This document shows positions 23,259 through 35,846 of a DNA stretch of 64,000 nucleotides, piece after piece; position 1 is the first letter of the stretch; every line of letters begins with the position of its first letter. The notes beneath the pieces are model-generated. The model worked only from the letters and a program-made list of their open reading frames with translations. It was not told where the DNA came from and searched no databases. The DNA comes from Halichoerus grypus. Its lineage: Eukaryota; Chordata; Mammalia; Carnivora; Phocidae. The translations under genes and the position numbers were made by a program. Where the stretch lies: NCBI RefSeq assembly GCF_964656455.1, contig NC_135718.1, positions 145,930,262 through 145,994,261 on the forward strand, written 5' to 3'.

Positions 23259-23870
23259 AAGAAGGTTTGTGCAGTCTAACTCCCTGGCTTGATATGCAAA
23301 ATTTTGCAAATTTTAATTAAACTTGCAGAATTGCAAGTACACTTTTATTTCCTGAAGTCTATAAAGAAGATGAATACCCTTGGTTTGGGAAACAGCTATA
23401 GGCACTATGAATTTTCTGATTGTTCTTCCCTTAACAGAGATAGTAACCCCAAGGCATTAATGCAACTTTCTCTCCTCTGTCAGAGTAGAGCTTTGGGGGA
23501 CAAGGAACCAGCTGGTCCTAATTGTTCAGTTCCTTGGGCCCAGGGTGGAGCCCACGGAGAGCAGGAGAGAGTCACCGTGGTGAGGTGAGTGAGTAAATTC
23601 ATATGCCGTAGCCTGTGGGGGAGCCCGGGGCCGGGTTGGAAAGGGATGTCAAACCAGGCTGTCAATCCTGATGCTTCAGCCAGAAGAGGAATAAGGGCAA
23701 TGGGCCAGAAAGGGAGGTCAGTCACTGAGGATAAATCCCAGTGTCCATACCTGTGGGAGGGTCTTGACAGTTGCCAGCATACATTTGCCAAAATGATCCA
23801 GGCTCGCTTAAGTGAATTCAGACAATGGAATACTTTGCTAGTTGCATAGCTCCGGAAATATGCTCATCTA
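23259..23870. other. Unassigned non-coding DNA
   Basis: Moderately GC-rich in its right half. Frames of 86-103 codons on both strands at 23289-23849 overlap one another and show no domain. Confidence 0.4.
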
Positions 23871-23880
23871 AATATTTTTA

Positions 23881-24064
23881 GGGGCGCCTGGGTGGCTCAG
23901 ATGGTTGAGTGTCTTGCCTTCAGCTCAGGTCATGATCCCGGAGTCCTGGGATCGAGCCCCGCATCGGGCTCCCTGCTCAGTGGGGAGCCTGTTTCTTCCT
24001 CTGACTGCAGCTGCCCCTGCTTGTGAGCTCCCTCTCTCTCTCTCAAATAAATAAATAAAATCTA

Positions 24065-24101
<37 letters not shown>
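23881..24101 (+). mobile_element. Can-SINE with expanded (TAAA)n tail
   Basis: Full-length Can-SINE (GGGGCGCCTGGGTGGCTCAG) whose tail has become a long TAAA array from about 24062. AATATTTTTA at 23871-23880 and 24102-24111 is the TSD. Confidence 0.96.
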
Positions 24102-24104
<3 letters not shown>

Positions 24105-24454
24105 ATTTTTAAATGCTTTGTTTAAAATGTGCAGCTCTACTCTTGAATATAGAATCAAAATGTACAGATGTGGGTCTAGCAATTATCTAATCAATCTCTC
24201 TGCCTATAGCCCAACTTCCTTCCGCCTTTCCAAGCAGATGAAGGTGAAGCCTCAGGTATTCCGAGGAAGGCAAACCCACAGCTTTACCAGGTAACTTTCC
24301 TAGAAATTTAACTGTGTTTACTGAAAGAAACTCCCCCTCCTGGCGTCACGATTCTCTATTCTAAAATCACCAAACCAATGTTCGCTTTACCTCCTACATT
24401 TTGCCTTGATCCCTGCTGTATTTCCCTAATGACCATTTTTCATGTAGCTTTTCT

Positions 24455-24651
24455 TTTTTTTTTAATTTTATTATGTTAGGTCAATCACCATACATTACAT
24501 CATTAGTTATTGATGTAGAGTTCCATGATTCATTGTTTGTGCATAACACCCAGTGCTCCATTCAGTACGTGCCCTCCTTAATACCCATCACCAGGCTAAC
24601 CCATCCCCCACCCCCCTCCCCTCTAGAACCCTCAGTTTGTTTCTCAGAGTT
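24455..24651 (-). mobile_element. 5'-truncated L1 (3' UTR only)
   Basis: It contains the same 3' UTR seen at the end of the full-length L1: ATCACCATACATTACATC, CCATGATTCATTGTTTGT and AATACCCATCACCAGGCTAA. TSD ATGTAGCTTTTCT lies at 24442-24454 and 24652-24664, so it inserted independently as a stub of about 197 bp. The C-rich part at 24600-24621 forms four runs, a possible G-quadruplex on the element's sense strand. Confidence 0.93.
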
Positions 24652-24664
24652 ATGTAGCTTTTCT

Positions 24665-25160
24665 AATACACCAAGTTTGCTCTCTTATTCCCAGGGGCGT
24701 CAAAAAAGAGTTTATACACTTAGAAAATGTATTTGCCAGGAGCTATGTAAATGGTCAAGTCTAAACTTGACTTAATTTATTTATCAGGCAGGAAGACAGC
24801 AGCTCCCTGGCACCTTGCTCAGGACAGGTGCACCATTAAAACAGAAAGGTGCACTGTCCTTGGTCCAGCTGGACATGAGCCATGGCATAAGCCAGGAAGG
24901 TGAACAATGGAGCCTTCAAGACCTGTAACACATGCATCTTACAAAGAGGCTCAGCACTGAATCTCCCCTTCCACCGGGTCATACTTCTTATGCCAACCAC
25001 TTAGATGATGCTCCTTCTAGGTGTCCTGCTCAAAGAAGGAGCTGGGGATGTTGCCAAGAGAGTCACTATCTTCCCTCTGAAAAGTGGATCACAGCAGCAT
25101 TCGTACACTGCTACGAGGATTGGGTTCTTTCTCTAAGTCAGCTTAAGAAAACCCCTTCGG
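24665..25160. other. Unassigned non-coding DNA
   Basis: No repeat or exon recognised between the L1 stub and the SINE cluster. Confidence 0.45.
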
Positions 25161-25552
25161 GGGGCGCCTGGGTGGCTCAGCTGGGTCAGCGTCTGCCTTC
25201 GGCTCAGGTCGTGATCCCAGGGTCCTGGGATTGAGCCCCGCGTCGGGCTCCCGGTTCGGCGGGAAGCCTGCTTCTCCCTCTCCCTGCCGCTCTGTCTACT
25301 TGTGCGCTCTCTCACTCTCTCTTAAAATCTTTTTTATTTTTTTTTTAATATTTTATTTACTTATTTGATAGAGAGACAGATAGTGACAGAGAGAGCACAA
25401 GCAGGGAGGAGAGGGATAAGCAGGCTTCCCGCAGAGCAGGGAGCCCGATGCGGGGCTCGATCCCAGGACGCTGGGATCATGACCTGAGCGGAAGGCAGAC
25501 GCTTAACGACTGAGCCACCCAGGCACCCCTCTCTCTTAAAGTCTTAAAAAAA
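25161..25552 (+). mobile_element. Can-SINE A, split by another SINE
   Basis: Head at 25161 (GGGGCGCCTGGGTGGCTCAG) runs to TCTCTCTTAAAATCT at 25330. It is interrupted by the minus-strand SINE at 25331-25529 and resumes with TCTTAAAAAAAAA at about 25541-25552. Its own TSD is blurred (CCCCTTCGG against TTCCTCCGG). Confidence 0.9.
25331..25529 (-). mobile_element. Can-SINE B, nested in SINE A
   Basis: Reverse-complement SINE from its T-tail to GAGCCACCCAGGCACCCC. The flanking TCTCTCTTAAAATCT (25316-25330) and TCTCTCTTAAAGTCT (25530-25544) are duplicated SINE A tail sequence, so B inserted into A. Confidence 0.95.
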
Positions 25553-25563
25553 AATTCCTCCGG

Positions 25564-25760
25564 GGCCACCTGGGTGGCTCAGTCGTTAAGCATCTGCCTT
25601 CGGCTCAGTCATGATCCCAGAGTCCTGGGATCGAGCCCCGCATCGGGCTCCCTGCTCGGCGGGAAGCCTGCTTCTCCCTCTCCCACTCCCCCTGCTTGTG
25701 TTCCCTCTCTCGCTGTGTCTCTCTCTGTCAAATAAATAAATAAAATCTTTAAAAAAAAAA
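25564..25760 (+). mobile_element. Can-SINE C, adjacent to SINE A tail
   Basis: Full-length SINE inserted at the A-tail/host junction of SINE A. TSD AAAATTCCTCCGG at 25551-25563 and 25761-25773 is perfect and includes A's poly(A). Confidence 0.95.
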
Positions 25761-26129
25761 AAAATTCCTCCGGTGCTAGAATACTTCTAGACTGTGTATT
25801 TAGAGGAAGAAGCTGCTTCCAGCCTCCCAACTGCTTTCCCATCTCCCTGACATCCCTTCCCCACAAACACATACACAAATAGAAGGTTTCTGACAAATGT
25901 CTGTTGGCCTCTGGAGGAAGTATGACCCTGTCTGCAGCACTGCAGAGGTACCATTTGCATTTTGAATTATTTCATCAGGGCAAGAATTTGTTGAGTGTGG
26001 GTGTGTGGCATACCCATATAAAATATCCCTTGCAAGCATTCCCTCCATTGCACAGACCCTGCAGACTCATTTATTGAGGAGAGCACTAATAGAAGTAGTA
26101 ATATCAGGAGTACTTCTAGCTAAAAGCTA

Positions 26130-26360
26130 CCACTTACTGGCTGCCTCCTACGTCTTAGATACTGTTCTGAGCACTTCACCTACATAACTCCCAATCCTCA
26201 CATCCACCTTCAGCTTAAGTTTTTGCTGCTTCTTCCACTGATGCAGAAATGACAGCTCAGAGAAGCTTGGACACACCCACCAGAAGCGCAACAGAGCCAG
26301 GACGCAGGCCCAGCTCCATTTTGGTCCAAAGCCTGGGCTCTTCACACTGTGCCACATCCA
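26130..26360 (-). repeat. MIR SINE remnant
   Basis: CCACTTACTGGCTGCCTCCT, CTGTTCTGAGCACTTCACCT, GACAGCTCAGAGAAGCTTGG and GCAACAGAGCCAGGACGCAG match a diverged reverse-complement MIR. Confidence 0.7.
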
Positions 26361-26399
26361 ACCCCTTCTCACAGTCAGAACAAGGTGGAAAAAGGAACG

Positions 26400-28260
26400 T
26401 GGATTCCAAGTCCAACGTGTCAGTTAGCTAAATCTCCTTGGATATACTTTATGACCCAACGTACTTGGTTGAAATAGAGTTGGCTTCTTTTCTGACTTTC
26501 TTTTTTTTCCTTGCAGACATTTTGGCTCTCTTCTCTGAGTGCTTTTACCTTTTCTTAATCCACATTTAACATGTGAACATTTGCACAGAGTAATAATGCC
26601 CCTCATATGCATATTACCAAGGCACAAGTCAAAACGCTCTTGGGTATATTATCTGTCTTCCGTTGCTTGTTCTCTGCTTTGCCAGTTCCATGTCTTTCTT
26701 TCCCTTCTTTTCCCAATTCAGTCATGTAGAATAAATCATGCACTTGTTCTGTAATTGAATATTAATCCACAGACAGAGGGTTAAGTCATACCGAATGTCA
26801 GGAGCACGGGTCCTCAGGAACCCTTCATCTCCTTCTATTCACAGTATGTTATGAATGTGAAGGTGTGAAATGTAGCCCCCAGAAGTCTGAGTTTAAAAAT
26901 TTTTTTAATTAAAAATAACAACATAAGGGCTACTGTAAGTGGAGATTACCAAGCTATACACTATGTTATTTAATAATAGGCTCTGCATCTCCAGATTATC
27001 TTTCATTTTACGAAGCGACACACTTTATAAAATATTGATCTATTTATCATCCTACTTCCCTCTACCTGGAGCAATCCTACCCTTTTCCCTGCCTTAATTT
27101 CCCCTCCCTTGGCTAACCTCACTCATTTTGGGGGGCTCATGTTAGCTATCACTTCTCCCAGAAGTCTGTCAGCTTCCCAGGTCTGGGTTAGGAGATCCTC
27201 TTATGAGTCCCCAAAGCACTGTATGCTCCTCCCATCATGGTTCTTTGAGGCCTCATTCATGGTCCTTCCCATCTCTACTCCTACCCAAATCCTAGGGGAT
27301 ATGCATGTCCATGAAGATAAACCACCCATCTGATAATCCCAATAATGTGATCTTGAAATTCATGGATCTCCCTAACTCTACTCAGTTATTGCACTGCATT
27401 TGGACCACCCATCCTCATAACACTCTCGGTTCTGTCACCACCCAAAAAGCTTAAACTCCAATATTCTACTCTCTGGCCATATTCGCCTACCCTCTGAGTT
27501 TTCCCACTTCCCTGTTCCTCCCATTTCACTTGCTTTCTGGCCTCACAGAGTGTTCCAGTTTCTTGGCTTCCCCATTTTTCACCCAGCAATGCTTTTCCTT
27601 CCCTGCTGATCCTACATTCCCAAGTGGGTTGTCTGAACTCTCCTCTGTCTGCTAACCTTGATTACTTTGCATCTCTCGGTCTCTACCACATTGCTCAGGA
27701 AAATCCCAATGCTGAATCAACTCTCCAACCCCCCTTCTCCATCCCTATAGCCACCCATCAGCTGCACACTGCTGACAAAAGCCAGGATGTTCTCAGAGTT
27801 GACTCCACTACATATTCATGGCTTCAAATTTTATCTGAGCCTCTAGCACCACCCACTAACGCTTTGACTTGTTCTTAGCTCCCTCTTCCCTTCCCCACAA
27901 CAGTTATTCCAAATGTTTACTGTTCTATTTGTATCCTCAAATTTCTCTCTTTCAGTGAATGATCTTTCCTCATCCTTTGTCAGTGAAACTGAAATTATAA
28001 AATGGAATCTCCCTCATCTTTTTGCATGCCTATCTATTAGTTTATTTACATCCATATCAGTTTTGATACTTTCCTCCAACCTCAGAAGATGTGGTATCGT
28101 TCCTCTCACTAATGGTCAATCTTCAACCCTGGACCTTGCTCCTATCTCCCTGGACACTGTCTCCTCCAGAACCCTTCCCCATAAGATATCCCCATGTTCT
28201 ATCTCTCTTCCATTGGGGAAAATGAAAGAAACACAAGGCATCATCCAAGCCTCCAAATAA
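26400..28260. other. Pyrimidine-rich unassigned DNA
   Basis: The plus strand is rich in C and T from about 27050 to 28250. Possible L2-like blocks occur near 27050-27310, but no family is certain and no exon is recognised. The 115-aa frame at 27913-28260 has no domain. Confidence 0.45.
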
Positions 28261-28807
28261 TTTAAAATCTGCTTAGAGAGACAAGATTAAGAGACTTTGG
28301 GCCAAATAATAAAGCAGATGGATAAAATCCTGAACCTAATATAGTCTCCTGAATCTATCCAATCATAAAAAGCCAATACTGGAAGGGATCACAGGTCATC
28401 TGATACACCTGTCCAAGGCAGGCATCCAGCTAAATGAACCAAGAAAGATAATTGTCTCACTCCCATTAAAAACCTCCAGGGACAGAAACTCCAAGTTTCC
28501 ATCCCAAATTGGCAGTTGCATTGCCCTTAAGAGCATTCAGAAGGGATATATTTTGATGGTGAGCCAACCCTTTCAATTTTCTCCTTTTTCATAAAATGCC
28601 TCATTCAAAAAGACCACAAGGCAATCAACTAAAATTACTTTCTGGAAATGAATAATGTGAAACTCTGGGAAAGTACAGTCAGCCTCAAAACTATCAGAGT
28701 TACAATAGATCAATTTCTTTTTGGAGGATTTAACGGCCTTTGGGAGATAACCTAAAAGAGTAGGGTGACCTTTGCCTGGTAGCTGAGGGTAACCTGAGCA
28801 TTTCTAG

Positions 28808-28810
<3 letters not shown>
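28261..28810. other. Unassigned non-coding DNA
   Basis: Nothing recognisable beyond AT-leaning unique sequence. Confidence 0.4.

Positions 28811-28842
<32 letters not shown>
28811..28842 (+). repeat. (CA)16 microsatellite
   Basis: Uninterrupted CA dinucleotides. A likely polymorphic marker. Confidence 0.98.
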
Positions 28843-28843
<1 letters not shown>

Positions 28844-29649
28844 GATTATTGCCCCAACCAGAATCTCTGATGTCCCTCCCTCCCTCTGCTTTTTCATTTC
28901 TCCTGAGGAAGCTCAGCCTGAAGCCTTGAAATTTGCCTGCTTGGTGGAAGTCATCCAAACCTATCCAGTGACTGACAGAGGCTTTGCATCAAGGTCTTTA
29001 ACCCTGGACGGTCAGCCAAACCCAATGTAGGAATCACTAGGCTGATGCTTTCCATTGGCTATGAAGCAACTCCCTTTTCCTCTAGCCTCCAGCATCACAA
29101 ATATCCACAGATACACCCTGGAGCTGCAGAGTGAGGACCACTGCACAGAGGCAGCCAGAATCCCCCAAAGGAGAATCCTTCCAACGAATGTGAGGCCTTC
29201 TGTAATAGTCGTTAGCAGAATAGAGCCATGTTCTAGAGTTCCTACTTATAAATATTCTCCTATAATACAGCCAAACTTTATGTCCAAGATATATATCACC
29301 CAAATTTTCCACTCCAAGATATACAACCTCCAGATTTTTCTTCTTGGAAGGATTTTAGTCACTGAATGTATGAAGGGTTTAAGCTATGGGAAAACAGTGC
29401 AGTGCTGTATTTTAAAGAGCAGGGAACCAAATTAAGAACAGGACTGAGAATCTAGACCTATCTCTACCACTAATGGTATGACAATAAGTAAGTCCAAGTC
29501 ATCTGTAACCATGACTACAAAATAGAGAAAAATTAAAGAACTAGGGACATGGTGTGGGAAATTAGAAATAAAGATTATATACATATATATGACATTATTA
29601 CTGATGCATATTTATAAAATGGACTTTATTTTTAATGACAATTTATTCA

Positions 29650-29850
29650 TTTCAAATCATTAGCTCCCCTCATCAACCTGAGAAACACCATGGCCTGGAA
29701 GAAAAGGTACACTACGGGGGGTCCTTTCATCTCATTTCAGCAAGAAATGCAAGGCCCAGAAAAGCTAAGTGTCTTACCTAAGATCTCATAGCTTTTAAGT
29801 GGCTGGGTCCAAATCCCAATCCAGGTCTTCTGATTCAAATAAGGTTCATT
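29650..29850 (-). repeat. MIR-like remnant
   Basis: AAGGCCCAGAAAAGCTAAGT, CTTACCTAAGATCTCATAGC and TTTTAAGTGGCTGGGTCCAA resemble a decayed reverse-complement MIR. Part of a mainly unassigned stretch, 28843-30281. Confidence 0.55.
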
Positions 29851-30281
29851 CTCTATAAAAGGAAAATGTTACAGGTTCTGCATACTTATCAGTCAGTCTC
29901 TCCAACTATTGTCCTCCTAGAATATTCTTCCAAATTACAATACCACAAGCATCTCATTAGCAAACTCTACCTCAAATTTAAAGCCTCCCTAAAACCTTCC
30001 AAGCTCTACCTGCTCTATCGGGTCCAGTGCTGAATATATGTAATTCTATAAAATTATCTGCATATATGATAGCTACTCAAGGAGAATGGAACAGGGACAC
30101 TTGCTGGTATAACAGGTGTAGTTTGGTGATTTTGCTGGTAGCTCAGTATCCTATTAGAAATCCATACTTTGCATTAGGTATGACAGCTTTAGTGTGGTCT
30201 TCAAGAAAAATGGCCACTTTTCTAGACTATAATGGTTAGTTCTCCATGGAAAGAGTTTCAGACAAAATACTTTCATACAGA

Positions 30282-30474
30282 GGGACACCTGGGTGGCTCA
30301 GTCGGTTGTGTCCAACTCTTGATTTGGGCTCAGGTCTTGATCTTGGGGTCATGGGATCAAGCCCTGGGTCACTGGGCTCCCACTCAGTGAGGAGTCGGCT
30401 TCTCTCTCCCCTCTCCCGTGGCCCCTCCCCCCACTCACATACTCTCTCTAAAATAAATAAATAAATCTTTTTAA
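30282..30474 (+). mobile_element. Can-SINE (older CTCTTGATTTGGG type)
   Basis: Contains CACCTGGGTGGCTCAGTCGG, CAACTCTTGATTTGGGCTCA and TAAATAAATAAATC. An 18-bp TSD with one mismatch (AAAATACTTTCATACAGA) lies at 30264-30281 and 30475-30492. It lies 130 bp from the full-length L1. Confidence 0.96.
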
Positions 30475-31081
30475 AAAATACTTTCAAACAGACAGAGATT
30501 ACCAACTTACTAAAGCTTACGTGAAGTTCTTTGGAATATAATTACCTATTGAAAAAATGGGTTAGAGCAGTGTTGTCCAGTACAAACATAACACAAGTAA
30601 TTTTAAATTTTCTGGTAGCCACAATTTTTTTTAATTTTTTATTGTTATGTTAATCACCATACATTACATCCTTAGTTTTTGATGTAGTGATCCATGATTC
30701 ATTGTTTGCATATAACACCCAGTGCTCCATGCAGAACGTGCCCTCTTTAATACCCATCACCAGGCTAACCCATCCTTCCACCCCCCTCCCCTCTAGAACC
30801 CTCAGTTTGTTTTTCAGAGTCCATCGTCTCTCATGGTTCATCACCCCTCCGATTCCCCCCCCTTCATTCTTCCCCTTCTGCTGTCTTCTTCTTTTTTTTT
30901 TCCTCTTGACATATATTGCATTATTTGTTTCAGAGGTACAGATCTGTGATTCAACAGTCTTGCACAATTCACAGCGCTCACCATAGCACATACCCTCCCC
31001 AATGTCTATCACCCAGCCACCCCATCCCTCCCACTCCCCTCTCCAGCAGCCCTCAGTTTGTTTCCTGAGATTAAGAATTCC

Positions 31082-34000
31082 TCATATCAGTGAGGTCGCA
31101 TGAAACATGTCTTTCTCTGATTGACTTATTTCGCTCAGCATAACATCCTCCAGTTCCATTCACGTCATTGCAAATGGCAAGATCTCATTCCTTTTGATGG
31201 CTGCAAAATATTCCATTGTATATATATACCACATCTTCTTTATCCATTCATCTGTCGATGGACATCTTGGCTCTTTCCACAGTTTGGCTATTGTGGACAT
31301 TGCTGCTATAAACATCGGGGTGCACATACCCCTTTGGATCCCTGCATTTTATCTTTGGGGTAAATACCCAGTAGTGCAATTGCTGGATCATATGGTAGCT
31401 CTATTTTCAACTTTTTGAGGAACCTCCATACTATTTTCCAGAGTGGCTGCACCAGCTTGCATTCCCACCAACAGTGTAGGAGGGTTCCCCTTTCTCCGCA
31501 TCCCCGCCAACATCTGTCATTTCCTGACTTGTTAATTTTAGCCATTCTGACTGGTGTGAGGTGGTATCTCATTGAGGTTTTGATTTGGATTTCCCTGATG
31601 CCGAGCGATGTTGAGCACTTTTTCATGTGTCTTTTGGCCATCTGGATGTCTTCTTTGGAAAAATGTCTGTTCATGTCTTCTGCCCATTTCTTGATTGGAT
31701 TCTTTGTTCTTTGGGTGTTGAGTTTGATAAATTCTTTATAGATTTGGGATACCAGCCCTTTATCTGATATGTCATTTGCAAATATCTTCTCCCATTCTGT
31801 CGGTTTTCTTTTGGTTTTGTTGACTGTTTCTTTTGCTGTGCAAAAGCTTCTTATCTCGATGAAATCCCAGTAGTTCATTTTTGCCCTTGCTTCCCTTGCC
31901 TTTGGCGATGTTTCTAGGAAGACATTGCTGCGGCTGAGGTCGAAGAGGTTGCTGCCTGTGTTCTCCTTTAGGATTTTGATGGACTCCTGTCTCACATTTA
32001 GGTCCTATTTTGAGTCTATTTTTGTGTGTGGTGTAAGGAAATGGTCCGGTTTCATTCTTCTGCATGTGGCTGTCCAATTTTCCCAACACCATTTGTTGAA
32101 GAGACTGTCTTTTTTCCATTGGACATTCTTTCCTGCTTTGTCAAAGATTAGTTGACCATAGAGTTGAGGGTCCATTTCTGGGCTCTCTATTCTGTTCCAT
32201 TGATCGATGTGTCTGTTTTTGTGCCAGTACCATACTGTCTTGATGATGACAGCTTTGTAATAGAGATGGAAGTCTGGAATTGTGATGCCGCCAGCTTTGC
32301 TTTTCTTTTTCAACATTCCTCTGGCTATTCGGGGTCTTTTCTGGTTCCATACAAATTTTAGGATTATTTGTTCCATTTCTTTGAAAAAAGTGGATGGTAT
32401 TTTGATAGGGATTGCATTGAATGTGTAGATTGCTCTAGGTAGCATTGACATCTTCACAATATTTGTTCTTCCAATCCATGAGCATGTAACGTTTTTCCAT
32501 TTCTTTGTGTCTTCCTCAATTTCTTTCATGAGTATTTTATAGTTTTCTGAGTACAGATCCTTGGCCTCTTTGGTTAGATTTACTCCTAGGTATCTTATGG
32601 TTTTGGGTGCAATTGTAAATGGGATGGACTCCTTAATTTCTCTTTCTTCTGTCTTGTTGTTGGTGTATAGGAATGCCACTGATTTCTGTGCACTGATTTT
32701 ATATCCTGCCACTTGACTGAATTCCTGTATGAGTTCTAGCAGTTTTGGGGTGGAGTCTTTTGGGTTTTCCACATAAAGCATCATATCATCTGCAAAGAGT
32801 GAGAGTTTGACTTCTTCTTTGCTGATTTGGAGGCCTTTTATTTCTTTTTGTTGTCTGATTGCTGTGGCTAGGACTTCCAATACTATATTGAATAGCAGTG
32901 GTGATAGTGGACATCCCTGCCACGTTCCTGACTTTAGGGGGAAAGCTCTCAGTTTTTCCCCATTGAGAATGATATTCACTGTGGGTTTTTCATAGATGGC
33001 TTTTATGATATTGAGGTATGTAGCCTCTATCCCTATACTCTGAAGAGTTTTGATCAAGATAGGATGCTGTACTTTGTCAAATGCTTTTTCTGCATCTATT
33101 GAGAGGATCATATGATTCTTGTTCTTTCTTTTGTTAATGTATTGTATCACGTTGATTGATTTGCGGATGTTGAACCAACCTTGCAGCCCAGGGATAAATC
33201 CCACTTGGTCATGGTGAATAATCCTTTTAATGTACTGTTGGATCCTATTGGCTAGTATTTTGGTGAGAATTTTTGCATCCATGTTCATCAGGGATATTGG
33301 TCTGTAATTCTCCTTTTTGATGGGGTCTTTGTCTGGTTTGGGGATCAAGGTAATGGTGGCCTCATAAAACGAGTTTGGAAGTTTTCCTTCCATTTCTATT
33401 TTATGGAACAGTTGCAGAAGAATAAGTATTAATTCTTCTTTAAATGTTTGGTAGAATTCCCCTGGGAAGCCATCTGGCCCTGGGCTTTTGTTTGTTGGGA
33501 GATTTTTGATGACTGCTTCAATTTCCTTAGTGGTTATAGGTCTGTTCAAGGTTTTCTATTTCTTCCTGGTTCAGTTTTGGTAGTTGATACATCTCTAGGA
33601 ATGCATCCATTTCTTCCAGATTATCTAATTTGTTGGCATATAGTTGCTCATAATATGTTCCTATAATTGTTTGTGTTTCTTTGGTGTTGGTTGTGATCTC
33701 TCCTCTTTCATTCATGATTTTGTTGATTTGGGTCATTTCTCTTTTCTTTTTGATAAGTGTGGCCAGGGGTTTATCAATCTTGTTAATTCAAAGAACCAGC
33801 TCCTAGTTTCGTTGATCTGTTCTACTGTTCTTTTGGTTTCTATTTCATTGATTTCTGCTCTGATCTTTATTATTTCTCTTCTCCTGCTGGGTTTAGGCTT
33901 TATTTGCTGTTTTTTCTCCAGCTCCTTTAGGTGTAGTATTTGAGACCTTTCTTGTTTCTTGAGAATGGCTTGTATTGCTATATACTTTCTTCTTAGGACT

Positions 34001-34873
34001 GCCTTTGCTGCATCCCAAAGATTTTGAACAGTTGGGTTTTCATTTTCATTGGTTTCCATGAATTTTTTTAATTCTTCTTTAATTCCCTGGTTGGCCCATT
34101 CATTCTTTAGTAGGATGCTCTTTAGCCTCCATGTATTTGAGTTCTTTCCGACTTTCCTCTTGTGATTGAGTTCTAGTTTCAAAGCACTGTGGTCTGAAAA
34201 TATGCAGGGAATGATCCCAATCTTTTGGTACTGGTTGAGACCTGAATTGTGACCTAGGATGTGATCTATTCTGGAGAATGTTCCATGGGCACTAGAGAAG
34301 AATGTGTATTCTGTTGCTTTGGGATGGAATGTTCTGAACATGTCTGTGAAGTCCATTTGGTCCAGTGTGTCATTTAAAGTCTTTATTTCCTTGTTGATCT
34401 TTTGCTTAGATGATCTGTCCATTTCAATGAGGGGGGTGTTAAAGTCCCCCACTATTATTGTATTGTTGTCAATGTGTTTCTTTGCTTTTGTTATTAATTG
34501 GCTTATATAATTGGCTGCTCCCATGTTAGGGGCATAGATATTTACAATTGTTAGATCTTCTTGTTGGATAGACCCTTTAAGGGATATAGTGTCCTTCCTC
34601 ATCTCTTATTACAGTCTTTGGTTAAAAATCTAATTTGTCTGATCTAGGGATTGCCACCCCAGCTTTCTTTTGGTGTCCATTAGCATGGTAAATGATTTTC
34701 CACCCCCTCACTTTCAATCTGGGGGGGTGTTTGAGTCTAAAATGAGTCTCCTGCAGACAGCATATCGATGGGTCTTGCTTTTTAATCCAATCTGATAGCC
34801 TGTGTCTTTTGATTGGGGCATTTAGCCCATTTACATTCAGGGTAACTATTGAAAGATAGGAATTTATTGCCAT
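31082..34873 (-). pseudogene. L1 ORF2 remnant (endonuclease-reverse transcriptase)
   Basis: L1 ORF2p nicks target DNA and copies L1 or SINE RNA in place. The span of about 1264 codons is close to the usual 1275, so it is nearly full length, but it is split into pieces. Minus-strand 34622-34873 has the start of the endonuclease (NVNGLNAP, QETH). 33733-34602 has its later motifs (GDFN, SDHS). 32005-33549 is a 514-aa open piece carrying most of the reverse transcriptase, with SPGPDG and FADD at residues 252-255 (32785-32796). 31306-31995 holds the C-terminal cysteine motif CX3CX7HX4C (31459-31512). Frameshifts lie near 34620, 33790, 33545 and 31320, and an in-frame stop lies at about 32005. Not a functional protein. 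Confidence 0.96.
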
Positions 34874-34978
34874 TGTATTGCCTGTAAGGTGACTGTTACT
34901 GTATATTGTCTGTGTTCCTTTCTGGTCTATGTTGCTTTTAGGCTCTCTTTTTGCTTAGAGGACCCCTTTCAAGATTTC

Positions 34979-35846
34979 TTATAGGGCTGGTTTGGTGTTT
35001 GCAAATTCCTTTAGTTTTTGTTTGTCCTGGAAGCTTTTTATCTCTCCTTCTATTTTCAATGACAGCCTAGCTGGATATAGTATTCTTGGCTGCATATTTT
35101 TCTCATTTAGTGTTCTGAATATATCATGCCAGTCCTTTCTGGCCTGCCAGGTCTCTGTGGATAGGTCTGTTGCCAATCTAATGTTTCTACCATTGTAGGT
35201 TACAGATCTCTTCTCCTGAGCTGCTTTCAGGATTTTCTCTTTGTCTCTGAGACTCGTAAGTTTTACTATTAAATGTTGGGGTGTTGACCTATTTTTATTG
35301 ATTTTGAGAGGGGTTCTCTGTGCCTCCTGGATTTTGATGCCTGTTTCCTTCCCCAAATTAGGGAAGTTCTCTGCTATAATTTGCTCCAATATACCTTCTG
35401 CCCCTCTCTCTCTTTCTTCTTCTTCTGGGATCCCAATTATTCTAATGTTGTTTCGTATTATGGTATCGCTTATCTCTCGAATTCTGCCCTCGTGATCCAG
35501 TAGTTGTTTATCTCTCTTTTTCTCAGCTTCTTTATTTTCCAACATTTGGTCTTCTATATCACTGATTCTCTCTTCTGCCTCATTTATCCTAGCTGTTAGA
35601 GCCTCCGTTTTTTATTGCACCTCATTAATAGCCTTTTTGATTTCGGCTTGGTTAGATTTTAGTTATTTCTCCAGAAAGGGTTTCTCTAATAACCTCCATG
35701 CTTTTTTCAAGCCCAGCTAGTATCTTTAAAATCATGATTCTGAACTCTAGGTCCAACATCGTACTAATGTCCGTATTGAGTATGTCCCTGGCCGTTGGTA
35801 CTACCTCTTGTTCTTTTTATTGAGGTGATTTTTTCCACCTTGTCAT
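34979..35846 (-). pseudogene. L1 ORF1 remnant (RNA-binding protein)
   Basis: L1 ORF1p coats L1 RNA as a trimer with nucleic-acid chaperone activity. A 188-aa open piece at 34979-35545 covers the RRM and C-terminal domain (motifs IRIIGIPE, HLIVKL, ILYPARLSLKI). The likely original ATG is at 35844-35846. Between 35546 and 35846 the coiled-coil part carries stop codons and at least one frame change. ORF1 stops about 105 bp before the ORF2 start, the usual bicistronic L1 arrangement. Not expected to be made as a full protein. Confidence 0.93.

Noticed and set aside
28752..28958. Cys/Val-rich frame
   Set aside because: A translation of the (CA)16 microsatellite.
32005..33549. 514-aa reverse transcriptase as a functional gene
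   Set aside because: It is one piece of a broken L1 ORF2. The endonuclease and C-terminal parts lie beyond frameshifts and a stop.
33644..35495. Hydrophobic-looking plus-strand frames (68-99 aa) as membrane proteins
   Set aside because: They are antisense translations of Lys/Asn/Glu-rich L1 ORFs, which always read as Phe/Leu/Ser-rich.
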